Assembly: GCF_003337555.1 (NCBI RefSeq)
Contig: NZ_QPJK01000003.1
Location: 302,115-366,114 of the forward strand
Reading direction: 5' to 3'
From: Pseudorhodoferax soli
GTDB lineage: Bacteria; Pseudomonadota; Gammaproteobacteria; Burkholderiales; Burkholderiaceae_C
DNA: 64,000 nt
This document shows positions 22,852 through 34,513 of the stretch, piece after piece; the first letter of the stretch is position 1; every line of letters starts with the position of its first letter. The position numbers and the translations under genes are program-made. The notes beneath the pieces are model-generated. The model was not told the origin of the DNA. It did not search any database and saw nothing but the letters and a program-made list of their open reading frames with translations.

Positions 22852-23757
22852 ATGCACGGGACGCAGTCTTCCGGCCAGATGACGGCCACGGCCGGCTTGC
22901 GCCCGCGCAAGCTGCTGGGCTGGGCCATCCTGCTTGCAGGCCTGGCTTTGCCCTTGGTGCACCTGCTCCAGCGGATCCTGGCAGACCCGGTCATGGCCGC
23001 GGCCCTGCAGGCCGGCTCGGTGGCCGCGCTGGCCACGGCGCTGGGCACGGTGCCGGTCCTGCTGTCGCAGCGCCTGTCGGACCGTGCGCAAGACACCTTG
23101 TTCGGCTTTGGCGCAGGCGTGATGCTGGCCGCCTGCGCGTTCTCCTTGATCATTCCGGGCCTGGCCGCCGCGACTGCAGGCGGTGCCGGGCCGTGGCGTT
23201 CGGGCATGACCGTGGGGGCGGCCATCCTGCTGGGCGGCATCGTGCTGCTGGCGCTGGAGCGGTGGTTGCCGCACGAACACTTCATCAAGGGCAAGGAGGG
23301 TCCAGAAGCGCGCACGCTCAAGCGCACCTGGCTGTTCGTTTTCGCGATCGCCCTGCACAACCTGCCCGAGGGACTGGCCATCGGCGTGGGTTTCGCCGGC
23401 ACCGACCCGACGCGGGCCGGCGCACTGGCCACCGGCATTGCGATACAGGATGTGCCCGAGGGCCTGGTGGTTGCCGTGGCGCTGCTGGCGGCGGGCTACC
23501 GGCGCAGTGTCGCCGTGGGCCTGGGAATGGCCTCCGGCTTGATCGAGCCGGTGGGTGCCGTCATCGGGGCGGCCATCATCAGTTACTCGGCCGCGCTGCT
23601 GCCCTGGGGATTGGGTTTTGCGGCTGGCGCCATGCTGTTCGTGATCAGCCACGAGATCATTCCCGAGTCCCACCGCAAGGGCCACGAAGCCTGGGCCACG
23701 GGCGGGCTCATGCTGGGCTTCGTGCTCATGATGCTGCTCGACACCGCCCTGGGCTGA
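22852..23757 (+). CDS. ZIP-family divalent metal transporter (GufA-like)
   Basis: A 301-residue inner-membrane protein with about eight hydrophobic helices. The two ZIP signature helices are HNLPEGLAIGVGF and QDVPEGLVVAVAL, which hold the binuclear metal site, and a third conserved histidine-glutamate is in ISHEIIPESH. The start at 22852 follows AAGGAA with ideal spacing; an in-frame TTG at 22837 is rejected. It follows sodA by 18 bases. The operon context suggests import of manganese or another divalent ion needed when iron is limiting, but the ion cannot be read from sequence. The stop nearly meets the convergent aldehyde dehydrogenase. Confidence 0.9.
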   Translation: MHGTQSSGQMTATAGLRPRKLLGWAILLAGLALPLVHLLQRILADPVMAAALQAGSVAALATALGTVPVLLSQRLSDRAQDTLFGFGAGVMLAACAFSLIIPGLAAATAGGAGPWRSGMTVGAAILLGGIVLLALERWLPHEHFIKGKEGPEARTLKRTWLFVFAIALHNLPEGLAIGVGFAGTDPTRAGALATGIAIQDVPEGLVVAVALLAAGYRRSVAVGLGMASGLIEPVGAVIGAAIISYSAALLPWGLGFAAGAMLFVISHEIIPESHRKGHEAWATGGLMLGFVLMMLLDTALG

Positions 23758-23763
23758 GCCGCC

Positions 23764-25197
23764 TCAGCCGTGGCGCACCGCCACGGTCTTGAGGACCGTG
23801 AAGCCGTACAGCGCCTCGAAACCCTTCTCGCGGCCGTGGCCAGAGCTCTTGACGCCGCCGAAGGGCAGTTCGACGCCGCCGCCCGCACCGTAGTTGTTGA
23901 TGAACACCTGGCCGCTGCGCACGCCGCGGGCCATGCGGAACTGGCGTGCGCCGTCGCGCGTCCAGACGCCGGCCACGAGGCCGAACTGGGTGGCGTTGGC
24001 CAGTTCCAGTGCATGCTCCTCATCGCGGAAGGCCATGGCGGCGAGCACGGGGCCGAACACCTCTTCCTGCGCCAGCCGGTGGTCCACGGGCACGTCGCGC
24101 AGCAGCGTGGGGGCCTGGTAGTAGCCGGTCTCGGGCGCTTCTTCCACCACGCGGCCCTGGGCCACGACCGGGATGTCGGCCGAATGGGCATCGGACAGGA
24201 AATCCCAGACGCGTTGCTGCTGCGTGGCGCGGATCAGCGGGCCCACGTCCAGGTCCATCGCGGCGGGGCCGACGCGCAGGCCTTCGAACGCCGTGGCGAG
24301 GCGTTCGAGCAGCGGCTCGTAGATGGACTGCTCGACCAGCAGGCGCGAACCCGCGGAGCAGGTCTGGCCCGCGTTCTGCACGATGGCGTTGACGATGGCC
24401 GGGATGGCCTGGTCCAGGTCGGCATCGGCGAACACGATCTGCGGGCTCTTGCCGCCCAGCTCCAGCGTGACCGGGCAATGGCGCTCCGCGGCGGCCTGCT
24501 GGATCAAGGTGCCGACCTTGGGGCTGCCCGTGAAGCTGATGTGGTCGATGCCGGGATGGCGCGCCAGCGCGTCGCCGACCTCGTGGCCGTAGCCCGTCAC
24601 GATGTTGATGGCACCGGCCGGAAAGCCGGCCTCGGCCGCCAGTTCGGCAACCCGCAGCAGCGACAGGCAGGCGTCTTCCGAGGGCTTGACCACGCAGACG
24701 TTGCCGGCCGCCAGCGCGCCGGCCACGCAGCGGCCGAAGATCTGCATGGGGTAGTTCCAGGGGACGACATGGCCCGTCACGCCATGCGGCTCGCGCCAGG
24801 TGAACACGCTGTAGCCGTTCTGGTAGGGGATGGTCTCGCCGTGCAGCTTGTCGCAGGCGCCGGCATAGAACTCGAAGTAGCGCACCAGCGCGATGGCGTC
24901 GGCGCGGGCCTGCTTGGTCGGCTTGCCGCAGTCGCGCTGTTCCAGCGCGGCGAGTTCCTCGCCATGTTCGGCGATCTTCTCGGCCAGGCGCATCAGCAGC
25001 CGGCTGCGTTCGGCCGCCGACAGCTTGGACCAGACGCCGTCGTAGCACTGGCGCGCAGCGCGCACGGCGGCGTCGATGTCCTGTGCGTTGCTGCGCTGGA
25101 TCTCCTCGAAGGGCTGGCCGTCGGACGGGTCGATGACCGGGATGGTGCGGCCGGAAGAGGAGGGGACGAAGGCGTTGGCGATGTAGTTCAGGGGCAT
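23764..25197 (-). CDS. NAD(P)-dependent aldehyde dehydrogenase
   Basis: A 477-residue member of the aldehyde dehydrogenase superfamily, oxidising an aldehyde to its acid. Catalytic residues are in place: N148 (PWNYP), E246 (TLELGGKSP) and C280 (QNAGQTCSAG), with the cofactor-binding SFTGSPKVGT segment. It is closest in character to betaine/gamma-aminobutyraldehyde-type dehydrogenases, but substrate is undetermined. It is transcribed alone: the hppA terminator lies upstream and the ZIP gene converges six bases beyond the stop. Confidence 0.9.
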   Translation of the reverse strand: MPLNYIANAFVPSSSGRTIPVIDPSDGQPFEEIQRSNAQDIDAAVRAARQCYDGVWSKLSAAERSRLLMRLAEKIAEHGEELAALEQRDCGKPTKQARADAIALVRYFEFYAGACDKLHGETIPYQNGYSVFTWREPHGVTGHVVPWNYPMQIFGRCVAGALAAGNVCVVKPSEDACLSLLRVAELAAEAGFPAGAINIVTGYGHEVGDALARHPGIDHISFTGSPKVGTLIQQAAAERHCPVTLELGGKSPQIVFADADLDQAIPAIVNAIVQNAGQTCSAGSRLLVEQSIYEPLLERLATAFEGLRVGPAAMDLDVGPLIRATQQQRVWDFLSDAHSADIPVVAQGRVVEEAPETGYYQAPTLLRDVPVDHRLAQEEVFGPVLAAMAFRDEEHALELANATQFGLVAGVWTRDGARQFRMARGVRSGQVFINNYGAGGGVELPFGGVKSSGHGREKGFEALYGFTVLKTVAVRHG

Positions 25198-25317
25198 GGG
25201 GCAACCGTGAGTGTGTGTGGCAGATGCCGCATCCGGGGATAGAGCATCGCGGGCCCGGCGGTCGCCAGGCGATGGCGGGGAATCTTACGTGGCCGCACGG
25301 CCTGGGCCGCCCGTGAA

Positions 25318-25343
25318 CAAAAAGCCCGCGCTGCAGGCGGGCT
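25318..25343 (-). terminator. Rho-independent terminator of hppA
   Basis: On the minus strand, AGCCCGC and GCGGGCT form a seven-pair stem around a seven-base loop and are followed by a run of T (the A tract at 25319-25323 on the plus strand). It lies about 20 bases beyond the hppA stop. Confidence 0.75.
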
Positions 25344-25365
25344 CGCAGGGGAAGCGGGCCGCCGA

Positions 25366-27798
<2,433 letters not shown>

Positions 27799-27980
27799 AG
27801 AACGTCTCTCCTCACGCTTGTTCTCGTTGCTCGAAAGGGCACAACGCACGCGGTGCCCCGCTGCGTTGCTTCCTCGTCGTGCTCAGAACTCGTGCGAATG
27901 ACGATTGGCCAACCGGGCCAATATATAAGCAAATCTCGCAAACACTGTTGCATCGCGGCCTCGACCGCGAGCGCGCCCCC

Positions 27981-27986
27981 TAAAAT
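27981..27986 (+). promoter_or_regulatory. Candidate -10 element for ppa
   Basis: TAAAAT in the context CCCTAAAATCC lies 49 bases before the ppa ATG; the same CTAAAAT form occurs before purL. No clear -35 box at 16-18 bases is seen. Confidence 0.3.
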
Positions 27987-28034
27987 CCGGGTTTGTCCCA
28001 GGCGTTCCCTTTTCTCAACTGCTCCGAAAGCACC

Positions 28035-28574
28035 ATGTCCCTCGACAAAGTCTCCCCCGGCAAGAACATCCCCGATGCGTTCAACGTGGTCATCGAGATT
28101 CCGATGAACGCCGATCCGATCAAGTACGAGGTGGACAAGGACTCCGGCGCGATCTTCGTGGACCGCTTCATGACCACCGCCATGCACTACCCCAGCAACT
28201 ACGGCTACGTGCCGCAGACGCTGAGCGGCGATGGCGACCCGGTCGACGTGCTGGTCATCACGCCGTACCCGCTGTTCCCCGGCGTGGTCGTGCCCTGCCG
28301 CCCGCTGGGCATCCTGATGATGGAAGACGAGGCCGGCGTGGACGGCAAGGTGCTGGCCGTGCCGACCGACAAGGTGCTGCCGATCTACACGCACTGGAAG
28401 ACCGTCGCCGACGTGAACCAGATGCGCCTGAAGGCCATCACCCACTTCTTCGAGCACTACAAGGACCTGGAAGCCGGCAAGTGGGTCAAGGTGCTGGGTT
28501 GGGAAGGCATCGACGCGGCCAAGAAGGAAGTGGTCGACGGCATCGCCAACTACAAGAACAAGACCGGAGCCTGA
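28035..28574 (+). CDS. ppa: Inorganic pyrophosphatase, soluble family I
   Basis: A 179-residue cytoplasmic enzyme hydrolysing pyrophosphate to two phosphates, which pulls biosynthetic reactions forward. The active-site signature DGDPVDVLV gives D66, D68 and D71, with further metal/phosphate residues in [14 protein letters not shown] and in the FFEHYKDLE segment. The start MSLDKVS was chosen over an upstream in-frame start 42 bases earlier to match family length. It is divergent from hppA, so the cell encodes an energy-wasting and an energy-conserving pyrophosphatase side by side. Confidence 0.96.
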   Translation: MSLDKVSPGKNIPDAFNVVIEIPMNADPIKYEVDKDSGAIFVDRFMTTAMHYPSNYGYVPQTLSGDGDPVDVLVITPYPLFPGVVVPCRPLGILMMEDEAGVDGKVLAVPTDKVLPIYTHWKTVADVNQMRLKAITHFFEHYKDLEAGKWVKVLGWEGIDAAKKEVVDGIANYKNKTGA

Positions 28575-28581
28575 TCCGCCC

Positions 28582-29814
28582 ATGGCCTCAGAAGGCATCA
28601 GCACGGGCATCGTGCATTCCGACCGGCGCTTCGGCATCGAGCATGGCGGCGTGCACAAGCCCATCCACACCTCCGTGCAATATGCCTTCGACAAGGTCGA
28701 GGACCTGATCGGGGTGTTCCAGGGCACGACCAAGGGCGGCTTCAGCTACGCCCGCCAGGGCACGCCGACGACGGCCGCCCTGGAGGCGCAGATCACGCGG
28801 CTGGAGCGGGGCGTGGGCAGCATCTGCTTCGCCACTGGCATGGGCGCCATCAGCGCGGTGTTCTTCACGCTGCTGCGGGCGGGCGACCACCTGGTGGCCA
28901 GCCAGTTCGTGTTCGGCAACACCAACAGCCTGTTCGGCACGCTGCGCGATTTCGGCATCGAGATCACGACGGTGGACGCCACGAACGCCAGCCAGGTCGC
29001 CGCGGCCATCCGGCCGAACACGCGCATGGTCTTCGTGGAGACCGTCGCCAATCCCGGCACCCAGGTGGCGGACATGCCGGCGATCGGCCAGTTGTGCGCC
29101 GAGCGCGGCGTGCTGTTCGTGGTCGACAACACCATCACCTCGCCGGCCTTGTTCCGCCCCGTCGACGTGGGCGCCGGGCTGGTCGTGCAGTCGCTGACCA
29201 AGACCATCTCGGGCCACGGCCATGCGTTGGGCGGCGCGGTGACGGACACCGGCCGCTTCGACTGGCAGAACCACCCCAACATCTTCGCCGCCTACCGCAA
29301 GGGCGACCCCAGGCAATGGGGGCTGGCGCAGGTGCGCAAGAAGGGCCTGCGCGACATGGGCGCCACGCTGTCGTCCGAGCACGCGCACCAGATCAGCGTG
29401 GGCGCCGAGACGCTGGCCCTGCGCGTGGCGCACACCAGTGCCACGGCGCTGGCGCTGGCGCGCTATCTGGAGTCGCATCCGTCCGTGGTGTCGGTGCGCT
29501 ACCCGATGCTGGAGTCCCATCCGCAGCATGCGCTGGCGAAGCAATTGTTCAGTGCGGGCTCGTGGCTGCTGTCGTTCGAGCTGGCCGACACGGCCGCCTG
29601 CCTGGCCTTCATCAATCGGCTGCAGCTGGCGGTCAAGGCCACTGGCCTGGGCGACACGCGCACGCTGGTGATCCCCGTCGCGCCGACGATCTTCTGGGAA
29701 GCCGGCGCGCAGGTGCGCGCCGCCATGGGCATTGCCGACGGCCTGATCCGTCTGTCGGTCGGACTGGAAGACAGCGCGGATCTGCTGGCGGACTTCGATC
29801 AGGCGCTGCGCTAA
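28582..29814 (+). CDS. Cystathionine gamma-synthase/sulfhydrylase-family PLP enzyme
   Basis: A 410-residue fold-type I PLP enzyme of the Cys/Met metabolism family. The PLP lysine is K207 (SLTKTISGHG), with D182 in VVDNT, tyrosine/arginine contacts in YARQGTPTT, and the phosphate-binding ATGMGAISA segment. Family members make or cleave C-S bonds (cystathionine gamma-synthase, O-succinyl- or O-acetylhomoserine sulfhydrylase, methionine gamma-lyase); the exact activity is not decided by sequence. It starts seven bases after ppa, so the two are probably co-transcribed. Its TAA overlaps the convergent next gene's stop by three bases. Confidence 0.88.
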   Translation: MASEGISTGIVHSDRRFGIEHGGVHKPIHTSVQYAFDKVEDLIGVFQGTTKGGFSYARQGTPTTAALEAQITRLERGVGSICFATGMGAISAVFFTLLRAGDHLVASQFVFGNTNSLFGTLRDFGIEITTVDATNASQVAAAIRPNTRMVFVETVANPGTQVADMPAIGQLCAERGVLFVVDNTITSPALFRPVDVGAGLVVQSLTKTISGHGHALGGAVTDTGRFDWQNHPNIFAAYRKGDPRQWGLAQVRKKGLRDMGATLSSEHAHQISVGAETLALRVAHTSATALALARYLESHPSVVSVRYPMLESHPQHALAKQLFSAGSWLLSFELADTAACLAFINRLQLAVKATGLGDTRTLVIPVAPTIFWEAGAQVRAAMGIADGLIRLSVGLEDSADLLADFDQALR

Positions 29815-30986
29815 GAGGCAGCCTGGCGGAATGGCGTGCGCTGCGCCAGCTCCTCCAGATAGTGGTCTACGCCCTGGCCTTCGCGTTCCAGAAAGCGCTC
29901 CACCGCTTCGGCGAAGGCCGGGTGCGCCAGCCAATGCGCGCTGCTGGTGCGCACCGGCATCAGTGCACGGGCCATCTTGTGCTCGCCCTGGGCGCCGCCT
30001 TCGAAGCGCTGGTAGCCCTGGGCGATGCACCATTGCAGGGGCTGGTAATAGCAGGCCTCGAAGTGCAGGCAGTCCACCCGCGCGAGTGCCCCCCAGTAGC
30101 GGCCGTAGGCCACGCGCTGGTCGGGCTCCAGTGCCACGAGGCTGCAGGCGATGGGCTCGCCATCCCGCTCGGCGACGAACAGCAGCCAGTGCGCGGGCAT
30201 GTCACGCGCCATCGACGTGAAGAAGCTGCGCGCGAGATAGGGTGCGTTGCCATGCTCCAGGTAGGTGCGCTCGTAGCAGCGGTAGAAGAACTCCCAGTCC
30301 GCCGCAGCGATGTCGCGCCCTTGCGCCCAGCGAAAGCGGACACCGGCTTCGGCAACCTTGCGCCGCTCCTGGCGGATCTTCTTGCGCTTCTCCTGGGCCA
30401 GGCTGGCCAGAAAGGCGTCGAAGTCATCAAAGGGCTGCCCATCGGCTGCGCGGACGTTCTGCCAGTGGAACTGGACCTGGTGCCGCAGCATGAGGCCCGC
30501 GCCGGCACAGGCGGCCATGTCGGCTTCGTTGCCGAACAGCAGATGCAGGGAAGACAGCTCCTGCTCCTCGCACCACGCCACGGCCGCGCGCAGCAGCAGG
30601 GCCCGGCTGGCGGCGTCGCGCGCCAGCAGCCGCGCCCCCGGCACGGGCGTGAAGGGTGGGGCGATGACAGCCTTGGGGTAGTAGGCCAGGCCATGACGCT
30701 GGTAGGCATCGGCCCATGCCCAGTCGAAGACGTACTCGCCGTACGAGTGCATCTTGAGGTACAGCGCGCAGGCGGCCTGCAGGTCGTCCTGGCGCCACAG
30801 GCTCAGGATGCGGGGCGTCCACCCGGTGTCGCTCGCGGCGCTACCGCTGGCCTGCATGGCGTGCAGATAGGCATGGCGCATGAAGGGGCTGGCGTCCGCC
30901 TGCGCCGCCAGCAGGCCGTCCCAGGCGGCAGCGTCGATCTCGGAGATGTCCGCCACGATGCGGAGGGTGGTGTCGTCTTCTGCCAT
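29811..30986 (-). CDS. FemAB/GNAT-like acyltransferase-fold protein (DUF482 type)
   Basis: A 391-residue cytoplasmic protein of the peptidogalycan-biosynthesis/FemAB-like GNAT family. Characteristic segments are ASPFMRHAYLHAM near the N-terminus, SLHLLFGNEAD, a basic EKRKKIRQERRKV helix, and the C-terminal GRYWGALARVDCLHFEACYYQ and FEGGAQGEHKMARAL. The fold suggests transfer of an acyl or aminoacyl group, but no substrate is established. The ATG at 30986 gives the family N-terminus; no strong ribosome binding site is seen. It is divergent from glnB with a 159-base spacer. Confidence 0.82.
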   Translation of the reverse strand: MAEDDTTLRIVADISEIDAAAWDGLLAAQADASPFMRHAYLHAMQASGSAASDTGWTPRILSLWRQDDLQAACALYLKMHSYGEYVFDWAWADAYQRHGLAYYPKAVIAPPFTPVPGARLLARDAASRALLLRAAVAWCEEQELSSLHLLFGNEADMAACAGAGLMLRHQVQFHWQNVRAADGQPFDDFDAFLASLAQEKRKKIRQERRKVAEAGVRFRWAQGRDIAAADWEFFYRCYERTYLEHGNAPYLARSFFTSMARDMPAHWLLFVAERDGEPIACSLVALEPDQRVAYGRYWGALARVDCLHFEACYYQPLQWCIAQGYQRFEGGAQGEHKMARALMPVRTSSAHWLAHPAFAEAVERFLEREGQGVDHYLEELAQRTPFRQAAS

Positions 30987-31097
30987 GCTGTGGTTCGAAT
31001 GATGCCGGCGAGCTGCTGCCAGCCGCTGCGCCCGACGGCTTGGCCCCAATGTGCCAGGCGAATTCGGGCGACATGCCGCGGGATCGCGGGTGAATGA

Positions 31098-31484
<387 letters not shown>

Positions 31485-31494
31485 GGCCGGTTCT

Positions 31495-32079
31495 TCAGAT
31501 CTGGCCCAACTGCGGCGCGGGCGCCAGACCCGCATCGTTGATGAGATTCTGGAGCAGACCCTCCGCATCGCGGCTGGTGCGGATCAGGTCCATCTGCCAA
31601 TCGTTGACGAAGCCAGCGCGCACGGTGGCTTTCAAAAAGCTCTCCAGCCCGTCGTACAGGCCTTCGATGTTGAGCAGGCCTACGGGCTTGTCGTGGTAGC
31701 CCAGCTGGCGCCAGGTCCAGACTTCGAAGAACTCCTCGAAGGTGCCTATGCCACCGGGCAGCGCCAGAAAGGCATCGGCACGCTCGGCCATCATGCGCTT
31801 GCGGTCGTGCATGGTGTCGACCACATGCAGCTCCGTGCAGCCGCGGTGCGCCCATTCTTTCTCGACGAGGGCCTTGGGGATCACGCCGATGACCTGGCCG
31901 CCTGCGGCCAGCGTGGCGTCGGCCACCATGCCCATGAGCCCGTTGTGGCCTCCGCCGTAGACGAGCTGCCCGCCGTGTTCGCCGATCCAGCGGCCCACCT
32001 GGCGCGCTGCAGCGCCGTAGGCGGGATGCGCCCCGGGACGGGAGCCGCAGTAGACACAGAGCGAGAAAGCGGGCTTCAT
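31495..32079 (-). CDS. LOG-family nucleotide 5'-monophosphate phosphoribohydrolase
   Basis: A 194-residue Rossmann-type protein with the LOG signature PGGIGTFEE (residues 108-116) and the preceding arginine (HDRK, R94), as well as YGGGHNGLMG. Such enzymes split nucleoside monophosphates into base and ribose 5-phosphate; in plants and some bacteria this releases active cytokinins. A general nucleotide-salvage role is more likely here. Its ATG overlaps the stop of the upstream RDD gene (ATGA). Confidence 0.9.
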   Translation of the reverse strand: MKPAFSLCVYCGSRPGAHPAYGAAARQVGRWIGEHGGQLVYGGGHNGLMGMVADATLAAGGQVIGVIPKALVEKEWAHRGCTELHVVDTMHDRKRMMAERADAFLALPGGIGTFEEFFEVWTWRQLGYHDKPVGLLNIEGLYDGLESFLKATVRAGFVNDWQMDLIRTSRDAEGLLQNLINDAGLAPAPQLGQI

Positions 32080-32591
32080 CGGATGCGTGGCAAGGCCGTG
32101 ACCAGGCGCGTGCCGGCCAGGGCGTCGTGCCAGAACTGGGATTGCGGATGGAAGCGGCTGGCAATGGCCCACACCGCAACCCAGCCCAGCAGCAGCACGA
32201 AGGATTCGCCCGCCGGCAGCTGCAACGGCGCGACGAGGACCAACGGTGGCAGAAACCACAGCCAGCTCAGCAGGTAGCGCACGAAGGCCTTGGCCTGGCT
32301 GACCGGACGGCCTGCGCGGTCGACCACGCGGATGTGCCAGGTCTTCATGGCCAGCGTCTGGCCCTTGGACCAGAACCAGGTGAAATAGATGCCGAACACC
32401 ACGAACAGGAAGGCCTGCAAGGCCGTGCGGTTGTCCAACGCGTTGCGTGTCTGGCTCAGCGTGCCGAACAGGTAGCCGGCGATGAAGACCACGCCGAACA
32501 TCAGCATGCCTTCGTAGAGCCAGCAGGCCATGCGGCGCCACAGGCCGGGCGCCTGCAAAAGGGCGGCCGGCTCGGGTACCTGGGCCTTCAT
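32076..32591 (-). CDS. RDD-family membrane protein
   Basis: A 171-residue inner-membrane protein with an RDD-type arrangement of about three to four helices: an N-terminal arginine in GLWRRMACWLYEGMLMFGVV, the conserved KGQTLAMKTWHIRVVD segment, and a C-terminal aspartate in FWHDALAGTRLV. Some RDD proteins act in ion transport or protein-complex assembly, but the function here is unknown. It overlaps the LOG gene by four bases and the DUF3106 gene by four bases, so it is translationally linked to both. Confidence 0.87.
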   Translation of the reverse strand: MKAQVPEPAALLQAPGLWRRMACWLYEGMLMFGVVFIAGYLFGTLSQTRNALDNRTALQAFLFVVFGIYFTWFWSKGQTLAMKTWHIRVVDRAGRPVSQAKAFVRYLLSWLWFLPPLVLVAPLQLPAGESFVLLLGWVAVWAIASRFHPQSQFWHDALAGTRLVTALPRIR

Positions 32592-33238
32592 TGGTGCGTG
32601 GCCGTGTCCGGCTCGGTGGCGTGGGCGTCGACCTGCGGAAGCAGGGTGTGCGGATGGATGAGATGGGGGGAGGTGCTGATCCGCGGCATGGTGCGCTGAT
32701 TCTCGGGGGCAACCGGCATGGTGGCCAGGCGCTGGCGCGGAATCGGGCGGATCGCAGTGGCCATGCCGGGGAGGGCCCGGCGCGGTGCCTGTTCGGCAAG
32801 TTTGCGGCGTTCCTCTTCGCTGAGCGCCTGGTAGGCCTCCCACTTGGCCTGCTTGTCTTCGCTGGCCAGGCGTTCGGTTTCCGCGAAGTTCAGCCGCGCG
32901 CGGCTGCGCTCCGCCGCACTGAGCTTGACCCATTCGCCCATGCGCTCGTGCAGCTTCTGCTGCTCTTCCGCCGGGAGCTTCTCGAAGTTGCGCGACAGCG
33001 CGATCCACTTGCGGCGCTGGCCTTCGCCCAGGCTGTTCCAGCTCGGCCCCAGTGGCTTGAGGGCCTCGCGCTGGGAGTTGTTCAGGCCCGACCAGCGCGG
33101 ACTGGGGGCTTCTGCCTTTTCCGCGGATGGACTGTTTGCGGCCTTGGTGGCCGGTTGCGCACAGGCCAGCGCCACCGCGCAGCACAGGCTTGCGCCTGCG
33201 GCGACCTGGACCCAGTGAGGGCGATAGGGTTCGAGCAA
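32588..33238 (-). CDS. DUF3106 exported protein
   Basis: A 216-residue protein with an N-terminal signal-like helix (VQVAAGASLCCAVALACAQP) and then a charged, helical DUF3106 region. That region has repeated motifs of the form L-x3-Q/E-R-x3-L: SWNSLGEGQRRKWIALSRNF, LPAEEQQKLHERMGEWVKLS, ALSEEERRKLAEQ. The pattern recalls periplasmic stress proteins with LTxxQ helices. No ATG fits; the start is taken as TTG at 33238, preceded by AGGG with nine-base spacing and 16 bases after the DUF3619 stop. It is third in a sigma factor operon. Confidence 0.75.
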   Translation of the reverse strand: MLEPYRPHWVQVAAGASLCCAVALACAQPATKAANSPSAEKAEAPSPRWSGLNNSQREALKPLGPSWNSLGEGQRRKWIALSRNFEKLPAEEQQKLHERMGEWVKLSAAERSRARLNFAETERLASEDKQAKWEAYQALSEEERRKLAEQAPRRALPGMATAIRPIPRQRLATMPVAPENQRTMPRISTSPHLIHPHTLLPQVDAHATEPDTATHQ

Positions 33239-33254
33239 AGTGGGACGCCCTGTG

Positions 33255-33701
33255 TCAGTTCTGCGGTGCGTTGTCACCGGCCTTGAGGAACTGCAGGAAA
33301 CCAGGGTCTGTGTAAGCGTCGGTCGGCAGGGTGTCGGTGAGCAATGCCGCGTCCACTTCGGCAAGCTCGCTGGCGCGGTTGTCGTTCTGCACCACATAGA
33401 TCGCCAGCAGCCCGGCAACCAGCGCCAGCAGCGGCAGCATGGCACCCAGCCGGGTCCATAGCCCGGGCTCGTCCGGTCCGCCCAGCTGAAGCGCGCCCGC
33501 GCGTCCGGATCGAACGGTGCTGACCGTGCTCACCGCGGGCGCGAACGCCGCCACCTTGCGGCGAGCCACGGCCTGTTGCCGGGCCACACGCAAGCGCTCC
33601 GCGATGTCGTGGTCCAGGTTGGTGCAGGATTCCGACAGGCGGCCTGCAATCAAGCCGCCGAGGCGGTCGGTCGACATGGCAATGGGAGGTACTTGCTTCA
33701 T
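33255..33701 (-). CDS. DUF3619 single-pass membrane protein
   Basis: A 148-residue protein with a cytoplasmic N-terminal half (a basic helix ERLRVARQQAVARRK), one transmembrane helix (LGAMLPLLALVAGLLAIYVV, about residues 85-105), and a short outer part containing the conserved-looking LLTDTLPTDAYTDPGFLQFL motif. Its topology and its position straight after an ECF-type sigma factor (ATGA overlap) are those of an anti-sigma factor, but no known anti-sigma domain is visible, so that role is inference. The start at 33701 follows AAAGGAA. Confidence 0.8.
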   Translation of the reverse strand: MKQVPPIAMSTDRLGGLIAGRLSESCTNLDHDIAERLRVARQQAVARRKVAAFAPAVSTVSTVRSGRAGALQLGGPDEPGLWTRLGAMLPLLALVAGLLAIYVVQNDNRASELAEVDAALLTDTLPTDAYTDPGFLQFLKAGDNAPQN

Positions 33702-34264
33702 AGGTGGATTCCTTTGGCCGTCAGGGCGCGACTCAGGCTGGCGACGGCGCGCGAGCAATGGGTTTTGACACTCCCTTCGGAGCAGCCCATGGCAGCAGCC
33801 GTCTCTGCGACGTCCATCTCCTCCCAGTAACGCAGCAAAAATGCCTCGCGTTGACGTCCCGGCAGCCTCTGGATCTCGGTTTCGATCTCCCGCAGGATCT
33901 GTGCCCGGCGCGTCGTGTCTTCCGCGCTCTCGTGTCCCTCCCTGCCATCCTGGGGCGCCAGGGCCTCCAACAGGTCGAAATCGCCGTCTTCGCCAGCCGA
34001 CTCGAAGTCGCTGAGGTTGGAAAACAGTGCATTGCGCGTCTTCTGCCGACGGAACCAGTCCAGCGTGCAGTTGGACAGGATGCGCTGGAACAGCAGCGGC
34101 AGTTCGGCGGGCGGCTTGTCGCCGTAGTGCTCGGCGAGCTTCATCATGCTGTCCTGCACGATGTCCAGCGCCGATTCCTCATTGCGCACGTGGTACAGGC
34201 AGCGCTTGAATGCGCGTTTCTCTATACCTTTGAGGAAGTCGGACAGTTCTTTGTCGGTGGCCAA
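33698..34264 (-). CDS. ECF-type RNA polymerase sigma factor
   Basis: A 188-residue sigma-70-family protein with sigma region 2 (ALDIVQDSMMKLAEHYGDKP, LFQRILSNCTLDWFRRQKTR) and region 4 helix-turn-helix (LPGRQREAFLLRYWEEMDVAETAAAMGCSEGSVKTHCSRAV). An acidic insert separates the two regions. It would direct transcription of a stress or envelope regulon. No ATG is available; TTG at 34264 matches the usual MATDKELSDFL start of Burkholderiales homologues, and another TTG at 34318 would add 18 residues. It leads a tightly overlapped operon with DUF3619, DUF3106, RDD and LOG genes and is divergent from ilvI. Confidence 0.87.
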   Translation of the reverse strand: MATDKELSDFLKGIEKRAFKRCLYHVRNEESALDIVQDSMMKLAEHYGDKPPAELPLLFQRILSNCTLDWFRRQKTRNALFSNLSDFESAGEDGDFDLLEALAPQDGREGHESAEDTTRRAQILREIETEIQRLPGRQREAFLLRYWEEMDVAETAAAMGCSEGSVKTHCSRAVASLSRALTAKGIHL

Positions 34265-34513
34265 GACGACTGCGGTGAGGCTGCGCGCTCGCAGGTAGGG
34301 CACCGCGAGGAAAGCCAAAGATTATGGCATCGATGCCGGATGGTTCGAAAAATCGTTGATAATCCGGCCGCTCGTCAAAAAAGCAAACGGGTCACGATCC
34401 GGCGCTGCAAGCATCTCGCCCATGGTCCTGGCCTTAAGTCCTGATGCCTCTCCACAAGAGGGTGCGAAGGGGCACCCAAGGTATTTCGTCAGAGAAATTC
34501 GCAAAGGTTGATC

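Noticed and set aside
34444-34513. Small hairpins (CCTCT/AGAGG and GGGTGC/GCACCC) before ilvI as an attenuator
   Set aside because: No leader peptide rich in Ile, Leu or Val and no T tract; the structures overlap and are short.
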